A DNA stretch of 18,088 nucleotides from DATLZB01 sp035574175 (GTDB lineage: Bacteria; Pseudomonadota; Alphaproteobacteria; Rhizobiales; Hyphomicrobiaceae): NCBI GenBank assembly GCA_035574175.1, contig DATLZB010000117.1:1-18088 (forward strand), written 5' to 3'. Within the stretch, counting starts at the first letter, position 1. Every line of letters starts with the position of its first letter. Shown one piece after another: positions 7,513 to 15,452 of the stretch. The notes beneath the pieces were generated by a model. That model made no database searches, was not told the DNA's origin, and worked only from the letters and a program-made list of their open reading frames with translations. A program made the position numbers and the translations under genes.

Positions 7513-9177
7513 ATGGCAGATAAGGTCTTGGCGGTGAAAGGCGGCAGGCTGATCGATGGAACCGGCGGCCCTCCCGTCGACAACGCGGTCATCCTTATCG
7601 AGGGCGGCCGGTTCAAGGCGGTCGGCGACGCCAGGCAGGTGCCCGTTCCGCGCGAGGCGGAGGTTGTCGACGCCAGCGGCAAGACCGTCCTGCCCGGCTT
7701 CATAGACGGTCACGGACATCTGGAGGACTTCCATGGCGAGCTCTACCTGCACTTGGGGATAACGACCTGCTGCACAATCAATACCTTTCAGGACGGGCCC
7801 TGGACCCGGGCTCAGAAGGAGGGTACCGCGCTCGGCAAGATCAAGGGCCCGCGCATCTTCATGTCGGGCCGTGCCATCGGCGGGGAACGCGTGCGCCCGG
7901 AGGGCGCCTCGGACAGCCGCACCGTGCGCGGCAATATCGTGGTGAGGACCGCCGAGGAAGCCCGCCGTGCGGTGCGGCGCAAGAAGGAGATCGGCTGCGA
8001 TCAGATCAAGCTCAACGAGTTTTTGAGCTTCGACCTCGTCAAGGTGATCGTAGAGGAGGCACACGGCCTCGGCATGCCGGTCATCACCCACAGCGTCGAC
8101 GCCATCCAATCATCCAACGCCGGGGTCGATTCGATCGAGCACATCTGGGCCATCGGGAACACGACCATCCTCTACCCCCCGGCCCGCATGCAGCTCCACA
8201 ACGACCGGCTGGCCGGCAAGATCGACCAGGAGATCGTCTGTTCCTACTATCAGACCGAGAACTACGGCCCGATCATCGACGCGATGGTGCGCAACCAAAC
8301 GGCGTGGACGCCGACCCTCGCCAAGTGGCTGCGCCCGCTGTCGTCCTATGCCGACCGCTTCCGCGCACGGGAGAACGAGATTCTCAACAACCCGAAAAAC
8401 GGTCTACCCGCCTCGGTGCGCGCGGTGACCGATAATGCCTACGACAAGCTCTTCAAGCGCTATACGCCCGAGCAGCGGGACCGCGCCAGGATTGGACTTG
8501 AGAAAGCCTACGAGTTCATCCGCCGCTTCGTTGCCGCTGGCGGGCGCTTGAAGGAGGGTTCCGACCCGCCCCGCGGCATGGCGGCTTTGCTCGTGCACGA
8601 GGCCATGGCAATGGACGTCGAAGCCGGCGTGCCGCCGATGATCGCCATCCAGGCGGCCACGCTCAACGCCGCCAAGGCCTACCGCAAGGATAAAGACCTG
8701 GGCAGCGTCGAGGTCGGCAAGATCGCCGATCTCTGCATCGTCGACGGCGATCCGCTGAAGGACATCTGGGCCACCCAGAACGTCAAGATGGTGGTGATGG
8801 ACGGCAAGGTGATCGACCCCGCCTTCACCGGTTACAAGAACCCGATCCCCGCCTTCTATGCCTACCAGACCATCCCGGGCGATCTCGAGATCTCACCGCT
8901 GTCGGTGGTCCAGGGCGCCGGTCCGACCACGATCCGGGTGCGAGGCAAAGGCATGTGGCCGTTTCACCGCGTCATGCTGAAGAAGGAGTTCGGCAGCCTG
9001 TTCAATCTCAACGCTATCGAGCTGCCGACGAAATACATCTCGAAGCAGGAACTGGAGGCGGTGATCGCGCCGGAGCTCGTTATGGAGGCCGGTACCTATA
9101 CGGTGACCGTCAAGGCCGACGGCGAGGTCCTGCCTGAGTCCAATCGCGCCCATCTGATCGTGAGCTTCAGACAGTAG
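7513..9177 (+). CDS. Amidohydrolase with C-terminal Ig/IPT-like domain (copy 1)
   Basis: A 554-residue metal-dependent amidohydrolase of the imidazolonepropionase/prolidase-like type. The N-terminal small beta-sandwich (KGGRLIDGTGGPPVDNAVIL) leads into the TIM barrel. Metal-site residues are visible: His67 and His69 in DGHGH, Lys166 in IKLNEF (probable carbamylated lysine), His193 in ITHS, His210 in IEHIW and Asp351 in EGSDPPRG. The closing segment VGKIADLCIVDGDPL is standard. After about residue 450 an extra 100-residue beta-rich domain follows (GAGPTTIRVRGKGM, then AGTYTVTVKADG), like IPT/TIG or Ig-like folds. There is no signal peptide, so it is probably cytoplasmic. The ATG at 7513 follows AAGGAAA. 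The second copy beyond the receptor is by eye about three quarters identical. The substrate is unknown. Confidence 0.88.
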   Translation: MADKVLAVKGGRLIDGTGGPPVDNAVILIEGGRFKAVGDARQVPVPREAEVVDASGKTVLPGFIDGHGHLEDFHGELYLHLGITTCCTINTFQDGPWTRAQKEGTALGKIKGPRIFMSGRAIGGERVRPEGASDSRTVRGNIVVRTAEEARRAVRRKKEIGCDQIKLNEFLSFDLVKVIVEEAHGLGMPVITHSVDAIQSSNAGVDSIEHIWAIGNTTILYPPARMQLHNDRLAGKIDQEIVCSYYQTENYGPIIDAMVRNQTAWTPTLAKWLRPLSSYADRFRARENEILNNPKNGLPASVRAVTDNAYDKLFKRYTPEQRDRARIGLEKAYEFIRRFVAAGGRLKEGSDPPRGMAALLVHEAMAMDVEAGVPPMIAIQAATLNAAKAYRKDKDLGSVEVGKIADLCIVDGDPLKDIWATQNVKMVVMDGKVIDPAFTGYKNPIPAFYAYQTIPGDLEISPLSVVQGAGPTTIRVRGKGMWPFHRVMLKKEFGSLFNLNAIELPTKYISKQELEAVIAPELVMEAGTYTVTVKADGEVLPESNRAHLIVSFRQ

Positions 9178-9246
9178 GGGCGCTCAAGCAACACCCGTCA
9201 GGGAGAGCCCAACTCTTGCGTGAGCAACAAACGACAGGAGGGTGAC

Positions 9247-10494
9247 ATGACCGGGAGGAACAGGCTTCGGCTCAAGGTCGCGGCCGGGACTGCGCTCGCG
9301 CTCGGGGCCGCTACGGCGGCGCAGGCGCAGCAAGCGGACTTCGAGTTCTTCAAGGGCAAGACGGTCACTTACATCATCGCCACTTCGCCGGGCGGCGGCT
9401 ACGACTACTACGGGCGCCTGGTGGCGGAGTTCATGCAGCGCCATCTGCCGGGCTCCACGTTCGTCGTGCGCAACATGCCGGGCGCCGGCCACATCATCGG
9501 CGCCAACTTCATCTACGCGAGCAAGCCCGATGGGCTCACCATCGGCACCTTCAACACCGGGCTCATCTACAGCCAGCTCATTGCGGCCGATGCCATCAAG
9601 TTCGACCTGACCAAGATGTCGTGGATCGGCAAGGCGGCGACCGACCCGCGTGTGTTCGTGATCAGCGAAAAGTCGCCCATCAAGACCTTCGCCGATCTGA
9701 AGGCGTCCAAGGAGGTCATCTTCTCGACCTCCGGGGTGGGCAGCGCCGGCTATGCCGAAACCAAGGCCTTGAGCGACGTGCTGGGGCTCCCCATCAAGAT
9801 CGTCACCGGCTATTCGGGGAGCGAGGATCAGCTCGCCATGCGCCGAGGCGAGGTGACGGGTGTCGTCAATACCCGCTCTTCCAACGAAGAGTTCGTGAAG
9901 AACGGCTACGGTCGCTTCATCGCCCAGATCGGCGGCCGGGAAAAGGACGTTCCGCAGCTGTCGAGCTTCGTCCAGGATGCGGATGCCAAGGCCCTCGTCG
10001 CCCTCATTCAGTCGCAGGGCGACATCGCCCGGCTCACCGCCGGGCCGCCCGGTATTCCGCCTGAGCGGCTGGCCGCGTTGCGCGCCGCCTACAAGGCGGC
10101 GATGGAAGACAAGGAATTGCAGGAGAAGGCGGCCAAGGGCGGGCGCCCGCTCGAGCCGGCCTACGGCGAGGAGGTGGCGGCCATGGTGAAAGCGGCGCTC
10201 AACCAGTCGCCGAAGGCGGTCGCCATCCTGAAGGAGGCGCTGAGCGAGCCGGCCGGGCAGGCGTCCTCCGTGGTCAAGGCGACAGGGCCGCTTCTTGAGA
10301 TTCGCGAGAGCGGCAAGAGGATCACCGTCAACGGTCCGGACGGCAAGCAGGTTGACCTCGAGGTGAGCAGCTCGCGCACCAAGATCACGGTGGCCGGCAA
10401 AGAGGCGCAGCGCGGACAGTTGAAAGTCGGCCAGGAATGCGAGATCACCTACCCGCCGGGCGGTACCGAGGCGGCGGCGCTGGCGTGCAAATGA
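9247..10494 (+). CDS. Bug/TctC-type tricarboxylate transporter receptor with C-terminal extension
   Basis: A 415-residue periplasmic solute-binding protein of the tripartite tricarboxylate transporter (TctC/Bug) class. A signal peptide covers residues 1-27 with a likely AQA cleavage site. Then come TVTYIIATSPGGGYDYYGR (first strand and carboxylate-binding loop), FVVRNMPGAGHIIGANFIY and SKPDGLTIGTF, all typical of the family. Family members usually end near 320-330 residues. Here a tail of about 75 residues (342-415) follows, short beta strands with Cys398 and Cys414, resembling small OB-like modules (TKITVAGKEAQRGQLKVG). The ATG at 9247 follows AGGAGGG. No TctA or TctB membrane subunit is in view, so it may be an orphan receptor or a sensor component, as many Bug proteins are. 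It lies between the two amidohydrolases, 69 bp after copy 1 and 35 bp before copy 2. Confidence 0.88.
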   Translation: MTGRNRLRLKVAAGTALALGAATAAQAQQADFEFFKGKTVTYIIATSPGGGYDYYGRLVAEFMQRHLPGSTFVVRNMPGAGHIIGANFIYASKPDGLTIGTFNTGLIYSQLIAADAIKFDLTKMSWIGKAATDPRVFVISEKSPIKTFADLKASKEVIFSTSGVGSAGYAETKALSDVLGLPIKIVTGYSGSEDQLAMRRGEVTGVVNTRSSNEEFVKNGYGRFIAQIGGREKDVPQLSSFVQDADAKALVALIQSQGDIARLTAGPPGIPPERLAALRAAYKAAMEDKELQEKAAKGGRPLEPAYGEEVAAMVKAALNQSPKAVAILKEALSEPAGQASSVVKATGPLLEIRESGKRITVNGPDGKQVDLEVSSSRTKITVAGKEAQRGQLKVGQECEITYPPGGTEAAALACK

Positions 10495-10529
10495 CAGGCG
10501 AGCGGCTTGGCAAAGTTGGGCCGAAGGAG

Positions 10530-12191
10530 ATGAGCGACAGGCCACTGGTGGTGAAAGGGGGGCGGCTGATCGACGGCACCGGCCGGCCCCCCGTCGAGGA
10601 TGCCGTCATCGTCATCGAGAAGGGCCGATTCAAGGCGGTCGGCCGGGCCGGCGAGGTAGGAGCACCAACCGATGCCGAGGTCATCGATGCCAAGGGGCTC
10701 ACGGTGCTGCCCGGCTTCATCGACGGGCACGGGCACCTTGAGGACTTCCATGGCGAGCTCTACCTACACCTCGGCATCACGACCTGCGTCACCATTCAGA
10801 TCTTCCAGGACGGGCCGTGGACCCTGGCGCAGAAGCGAGGCACCGAACTCGGGCGGATCAAGGGACCGCGCATCTGGATGTCGGGCCGCGCCATCGGCGG
10901 GGCGCGCGTCGCCACGGATGCGCCGGACGGCCGCACAACCCGAGGCAACATTACCGTCACCACGCCCGAGGAGGCGCGCCGCGCTGTTCGGCGCAAGAAG
11001 GAGCTTGGCTGCGACGTCATCAAGCTCAACGAGTTTCTGCCTCTGGATCTGGTCAAAGTCGTCGTCGAGGAGGCGCATCGGCTCGGACTTCCGGTCACTA
11101 CCCACACCATGGACGCAATCGGCTCTGCGCGGGCCGGTGTCGATGCCATCGAGCACATCTGGGGCGTGGGCACGAGCTCCATTCTTTACCCGCCGGCCCG
11201 TGAGCGGCTCCACATCGACAGGCTGGGGGGGCTGATCGACCAGGAAATCGCCAATTCCTACTACGAGACGGAGAACTTCGGGCCGATCATCGATGCCATG
11301 GTCGAGCACGGAACGGCATGGACTCCGACCATTGCCAAATGGCTGCGACCCTTGTCGCCGAGTGCGGAGCGCTTCCGCAAGCGCGAGCGCGAGATTCTCG
11401 AAAACCCCAAGGCAAATCTGCCGGCCGCGGTGCGTGCGGTCACCGACAACGCCTACGACAAGCTCTTCAAGCGCTATGACAGGGAGCGGCTCGAACGAGC
11501 CAAGATCGGCTACCACAAGGCCAACGAGTTCATTCGCCGCTTCGTCGCGGCGGGCGGCATGCTGAAAGAGGGTTCGGATCCGCCGCGCGGCATGGCGGCG
11601 CTGCTTATGCATCAGGCCCTGGTCATGGACGTCGAGGCGGGCGTGCCGCCGATGACGGCGATCCAGGCGGCGACCCTCAACGTCGCCAAGACGTTCATGA
11701 AGGATAAGGATTACGGGAGCGTCGAGGTGGGCAAGGTGGCCGACCTCTCCATCATCGAGGGCGATCCGCTCAAGGACATGTGGGCGACACAGAACGTCAA
11801 GATGGTGGTGATGGACGGCAAGCTGATCGACATTGCCTTTACCGGCTACAAGAACCCGATCCCCGCCTTCTATTCCTATCAGACGCTTCCCATGGACCTC
11901 GACATCGAGCCCAAGTCGGTGACGGCCGGTGCCGGCCCCATCACGCTCAAAGTACGCGGCGAGGGCATCTGGCCCTTCCACCGGGTCATGCTCAAACGAG
12001 AGTTCGGCAGCCTGTTGAACCTCAACGCCTACGAGCTGCCGACGAAGTACATATCAAAGCAGGAACTGGAGGCTGAGATCGCGCCCGAATTGATCAGCGA
12101 AGCCGGCACCTACACGGTGACCGTCAAGGCCGAGGGCGAGACGCTGCCTCAGTCCCACCGCGCCCATCTCATCGTGGGGTTTCGCTCCTAG
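10530..12191 (+). CDS. Amidohydrolase with C-terminal Ig/IPT-like domain (copy 2)
   Basis: A 553-residue paralogue of the enzyme at 7513-9177, collinear over its whole length apart from one missing residue near 135. The metal ligands are all kept: His67 and His69, Lys165, His192, His209 and Asp350. The C-terminal beta-rich domain is also kept. Differences cluster at CVTIQIF (copy 1 CCTINTF) after the HxH strand, near TTHTMDAIGSA, and in the helix after EGSDPP, which could alter substrate range. The start is uncertain. The ATG at 10530 aligns exactly with the start of copy 1, but AAGGAG abuts it with no spacer. The ATG at 10491 overlaps the receptor stop (ATGA), would favour coupled translation, and adds 13 residues. 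It is co-transcribed with the receptor. The substrate is unknown. Confidence 0.88.
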   Translation: MSDRPLVVKGGRLIDGTGRPPVEDAVIVIEKGRFKAVGRAGEVGAPTDAEVIDAKGLTVLPGFIDGHGHLEDFHGELYLHLGITTCVTIQIFQDGPWTLAQKRGTELGRIKGPRIWMSGRAIGGARVATDAPDGRTTRGNITVTTPEEARRAVRRKKELGCDVIKLNEFLPLDLVKVVVEEAHRLGLPVTTHTMDAIGSARAGVDAIEHIWGVGTSSILYPPARERLHIDRLGGLIDQEIANSYYETENFGPIIDAMVEHGTAWTPTIAKWLRPLSPSAERFRKREREILENPKANLPAAVRAVTDNAYDKLFKRYDRERLERAKIGYHKANEFIRRFVAAGGMLKEGSDPPRGMAALLMHQALVMDVEAGVPPMTAIQAATLNVAKTFMKDKDYGSVEVGKVADLSIIEGDPLKDMWATQNVKMVVMDGKLIDIAFTGYKNPIPAFYSYQTLPMDLDIEPKSVTAGAGPITLKVRGEGIWPFHRVMLKREFGSLLNLNAYELPTKYISKQELEAEIAPELISEAGTYTVTVKAEGETLPQSHRAHLIVGFRS

Positions 12192-12225
12192 AAGCGCGTC
12201 AGGCGACGGCCGTAACGCGCCGATT

Positions 12226-12261
12226 CGACGCGCAGCGGCGTGGCAATGCGCTGCGCCGTCG
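12226..12261. terminator. Stable hairpin between convergent amidohydrolase and Ca2+ ATPase genes
   Basis: A 12-bp stem (12226-12237 with 12249-12261, one bulged C at 12257) closes an 11-base loop. It lies in the 104-bp gap between two convergent stops, where it would act in both directions. There is no T tract, so intrinsic termination is doubtful. Confidence 0.38.
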
Positions 12262-12295
12262 CGTGCCACGGACATGGGCCTGCTTCCAGTAGCGG

Positions 12296-15271
12296 TCAGG
12301 CGCGCGACGCCAATCTGCCTTGCGCCGATCCGGCAGCCGCCGGCGGTACCCTTCTGACGGGACCTGCGTCAGGCTCCGGCCGGACCCTCCGCAGTACGAC
12401 CTTGGCCAGCTCCATGCCGAACAGCAGCGTCGAGGCGACACCCGTCGCAATCATCCAGTCGGTTAAGGTCAGCGGCACCGTATGAAACGCCGTCTGCAAG
12501 AAGGGCACGTAAATGACGAGGATGTGCGTGCCCAGCGAAAACGCGATGGCGACCGGCAGCCACCTGTTCTCCAGGAGGCCGTCGAAGGCGCTGCGCCGTC
12601 GCGAGCGGCAGTTGTAGACGTCGAACAGCTGGAACAGCATGAGGGTGGTGAAGGCCATGGTACGGGCGCGCGCCTCGTCGACCGCGTTGGGCGCATTCTC
12701 CACGGCGAACAGCGTGAAGAGACCGCCGGGGTAGTAGGCATCGAGCACCCCCAACGTACCGACCATCATCAGCAGCCCGACGCATCCAAGGCGAATCCAG
12801 TCCTCCGGCAGAAGGATGCCCGAGCCGCGCCGCCGGGGACGGCGCTTCATTCCGTCCCGATCCTTGGGATCGATGCCGAGAGCGAGTGCCGGCGGCCCAT
12901 CCGTGATCAGGTTGATCCACAGCAGGTGAACGGCGAACAGCGGTAGAAAGAGCCCATGATCCGCCGAAACCAGTCCGAATACGCTGGCGAACATCACGCC
13001 GGCGAAAATGGTGAGCATCTCGCCGGAGTTGGTGGACAAGAGGTAGATCAGATACTTCTGGATGTTGTCATAGACGCCGCGTCCCTCCTCGATCGCTCGC
13101 ACGATGCTGGCAAAGTTATCGTCCGTCAGCACCATGTCGGCGGCTTCCTTGGACACGTCCGTGCCGGTGATGCCCATGGCGACGCCGATGTTGGCGGTCT
13201 TCAGCGCGGGTGCGTCGTTGATCCCATCGCCAGTCATTGCCACGATGTGCCCGTGGCGCTGCAGCGAACCGACGATGCGCAGTTTGTGCTCGGGATCGAC
13301 GCGTGCGAATACGCGTACCTGTTCCACCACGGAATCGAGCTCAGCGTCGGTCATGGCGCTCAACTCGCGCCCGGTCATCACCCGCGCGCCGGGCTCCAGA
13401 ATATCGAGTTCGCGGGCGATCGCCTCAGCGGTGGCCGGGTGATCGCCGGTGACCATGACGGGACGAATGTGGGCCCGCTTCGCCGTGGCGACGGCCGCTT
13501 TGGCTTCCGGTCTCGGCGGATCGATCATGCCGACGAGGCCGAGCAGCACGAGGCTATCCTCTATCGTCTCTGGTAGCTCGATTTCGGCGCCGGCCGTCAA
13601 CGCGTCGGCGTCGAGCCCCAGTTCGCCCGCCGGAATTGTCCGGCACGCCACCGCCAACGTGCGCAGCGCCTTGGCGGCGAGCGCATCGTTTTGGCGCGCC
13701 AGTTCAGTCCGCCGCTCATCAGTGAGGGGCACGATCTTGCCGTCCTCCCGCACGGCATGGCACCTGGCGAGCAGGATCTCGGGCGCTCCCTTCACGAAAA
13801 CCTGGAGTTGGTCGCGATTGTTCGGGTCGAGATGCAGCGTCGCGTGACGCTTGCGCTCGGAAGTAAACGGAATCTCGGCGATGCGCCGCAGCTCGGAGAG
13901 TTCCGCTTGCGTGATGCCCAGCTTGCGGGCCGCAACCACCAGTGCGCCCTCGGTGGGATCACCCTGAATCTGCCAGCGTCCATTGCTGTTGGAGAGCGTT
14001 GCGTCGTTGGCGAGCGCCGCTGCCTTGAGCGTCATTGCCACCGCCTCGCGAAGTGTCGCATCGGCCGAGAGGTCTTTGCCTTGGACGGTGAACTCGCCCT
14101 CGGGCACGTATCCGCTGCCGCTCACCTCTACCAGGCGGCCGCTGGTGAAGACGGCGCGCACCGTCATTTCGTTGCGGGTAAGCGTGCCAGTCTTGTCGGA
14201 GCAGATGACGGTCGCAGCGCCGAGCGTCTCGATCGCCGGGAGCTTGCGCACGATGGCGTTGGCGGCGGCCATGCGACGTACACCGAGGCTGAGCCCGACG
14301 GTGACGATGGCCGGCAGCGCCTCCGGGATCGCCGCCACGGCCAAGGCGACGGCAAACAGGAACAGAGAGAGCAGCGCGTTGAGGTTGAGTTCGGGAGTGC
14401 TGATCAAGCCCGTCGCGAACACCAGCGCGCAAATGCCGAGCATGACTGCGCTGAGCCGCTTACCTGTGCGGTCGAGTTCCTGCTGGAGCGGGGTCGCCTC
14501 CTTCTTGGCTGTTTCAAGCAGCCCAGCGATGCGCCCGACCTCGGTCTCCATGCCGGTGGCAACAACCACAGCGCGGCCGCGGCCGTAGGTTGCGACGGTA
14601 CCCGAATACAGCATGTTGCGGCGGTCACCGATGCCGACGTTGGAGTCGATGGGGCGCACGCTCTTGGCCACCGGCACGCTTTCACCGGTAAGCGGTGCCT
14701 CATCCGTATAAAGGTTTGCTTCCTCGATCAGCCGCGCGTCGGCCGGGATCTTGTCTCCAGCCTCGATGATCAGGATGTCGCCAGGAACGATTTCGTGGGT
14801 GGCGATGCGCTGGCGCTCTCCGTCCCGCACCACGCCGGCCTCGGGCGCGGCGAGCGCCATGAGGGCGCGCACCGACTTCTCTGCCCGCGCCTCCTGAATG
14901 AAGCCGAGCATGGCGTTGAGGATCACGATCGCCAGGATCACGATCGCCTCGTAAGGCAAGGCCGTTTCGCGCGGGTCCTGCAGGGCCCATTCGATCACGG
15001 AAATGACGACGGCGCCGAGCAGGATGAGGACCAGGAGGTTCTCGAACTGCTCCAGCAGGCGGCGCCACCACGGAGTTTCGGGCGCGCTCCTGAGCTGGTT
15101 CGGCCCGTACTTGGCAAGACGCGCGCGCGCCTCCGCCGAGGTTAGGCCGCGTGCGCTGTCGGAGCCGAGCGCAGCGACGATGGTATTGGCCGGTTCCCGA
15201 TATGCTGTCGCAATTCGGCTCGACCCCTCGCCCGACGGGTCGAGGGCGGTCGCCTTCTCATGAATGTTCAC
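12296..15271 (-). CDS. P2A-type calcium-transporting P-type ATPase
   Basis: An ATP-driven cation pump of the cytoplasmic membrane, about 991 residues. Counting from the GTG at 15271: an N-terminal cation-ATPase domain (LTSAEARARLAKYGPNQL), TGES 195-198, PEALP 316-320 in M4, DKTGTLT with phosphorylated Asp359, KGAP 494-497, TGD 608-610 and GDGIND 681-686. Calcium ligands known from SERCA have counterparts: Glu317 (M4), Asn748 and Glu751 in NSGE (M5), Asn787, Thr790 and Asp791 in NLITDGPP (M6). Calcium export is therefore the best guess; manganese is possible. An in-frame TTG at 15304 would give 1002 residues; GTG was preferred because GGGGA stands 7 bp upstream. A CaCA antiporter follows upstream on the same strand. 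Confidence 0.9.
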   Translation of the reverse strand: MNIHEKATALDPSGEGSSRIATAYREPANTIVAALGSDSARGLTSAEARARLAKYGPNQLRSAPETPWWRRLLEQFENLLVLILLGAVVISVIEWALQDPRETALPYEAIVILAIVILNAMLGFIQEARAEKSVRALMALAAPEAGVVRDGERQRIATHEIVPGDILIIEAGDKIPADARLIEEANLYTDEAPLTGESVPVAKSVRPIDSNVGIGDRRNMLYSGTVATYGRGRAVVVATGMETEVGRIAGLLETAKKEATPLQQELDRTGKRLSAVMLGICALVFATGLISTPELNLNALLSLFLFAVALAVAAIPEALPAIVTVGLSLGVRRMAAANAIVRKLPAIETLGAATVICSDKTGTLTRNEMTVRAVFTSGRLVEVSGSGYVPEGEFTVQGKDLSADATLREAVAMTLKAAALANDATLSNSNGRWQIQGDPTEGALVVAARKLGITQAELSELRRIAEIPFTSERKRHATLHLDPNNRDQLQVFVKGAPEILLARCHAVREDGKIVPLTDERRTELARQNDALAAKALRTLAVACRTIPAGELGLDADALTAGAEIELPETIEDSLVLLGLVGMIDPPRPEAKAAVATAKRAHIRPVMVTGDHPATAEAIARELDILEPGARVMTGRELSAMTDAELDSVVEQVRVFARVDPEHKLRIVGSLQRHGHIVAMTGDGINDAPALKTANIGVAMGITGTDVSKEAADMVLTDDNFASIVRAIEEGRGVYDNIQKYLIYLLSTNSGEMLTIFAGVMFASVFGLVSADHGLFLPLFAVHLLWINLITDGPPALALGIDPKDRDGMKRRPRRRGSGILLPEDWIRLGCVGLLMMVGTLGVLDAYYPGGLFTLFAVENAPNAVDEARARTMAFTTLMLFQLFDVYNCRSRRRSAFDGLLENRWLPVAIAFSLGTHILVIYVPFLQTAFHTVPLTLTDWMIATGVASTLLFGMELAKVVLRRVRPEPDAGPVRRVPPAAAGSAQGRLASRA

Positions 15272-15452
15272 GACGACGTCCCCAACGTTCAGTGCTGCCA
15301 GCAAGAGTTGCCGCCGACTCGGCGCCCGACAGGCCCGCTCCGACGTGGCGCAGGGCAGCTTGGCACCCAGCGGCTGTCATCGGTTGACGTCTCGATCGCC
15401 GCGCCACGATCAGTGCGGTTGGACGCGGCGACTCCGCGGGCCGGAGAACGGC

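Noticed and set aside
9184..10545. 453-codon minus-strand frame across the receptor gene
   Set aside because: Low-complexity shadow composition; the plus strand has a signal peptide, a Shine-Dalgarno and TctC motifs.
7513..12191. Amidohydrolase copies as a mobile or composite-element repeat
   Set aside because: The copies have diverged at the DNA level along their length, have no terminal repeats and no transposase nearby; simple gene duplication explains them.
13691..15145. 484-codon plus-strand frame inside the Ca2+ ATPase gene
   Set aside because: It is Arg/His/Gly-rich with no recognisable motif, the usual antisense shadow in GC-rich DNA; the opposite strand has all P-type ATPase motifs.
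15380..15400. TTGA-type half site in the gap before the Ca2+ ATPase as a second FNR/FixK box
   Set aside because: TTGACGTCTCGATC lacks the TCAA right half.
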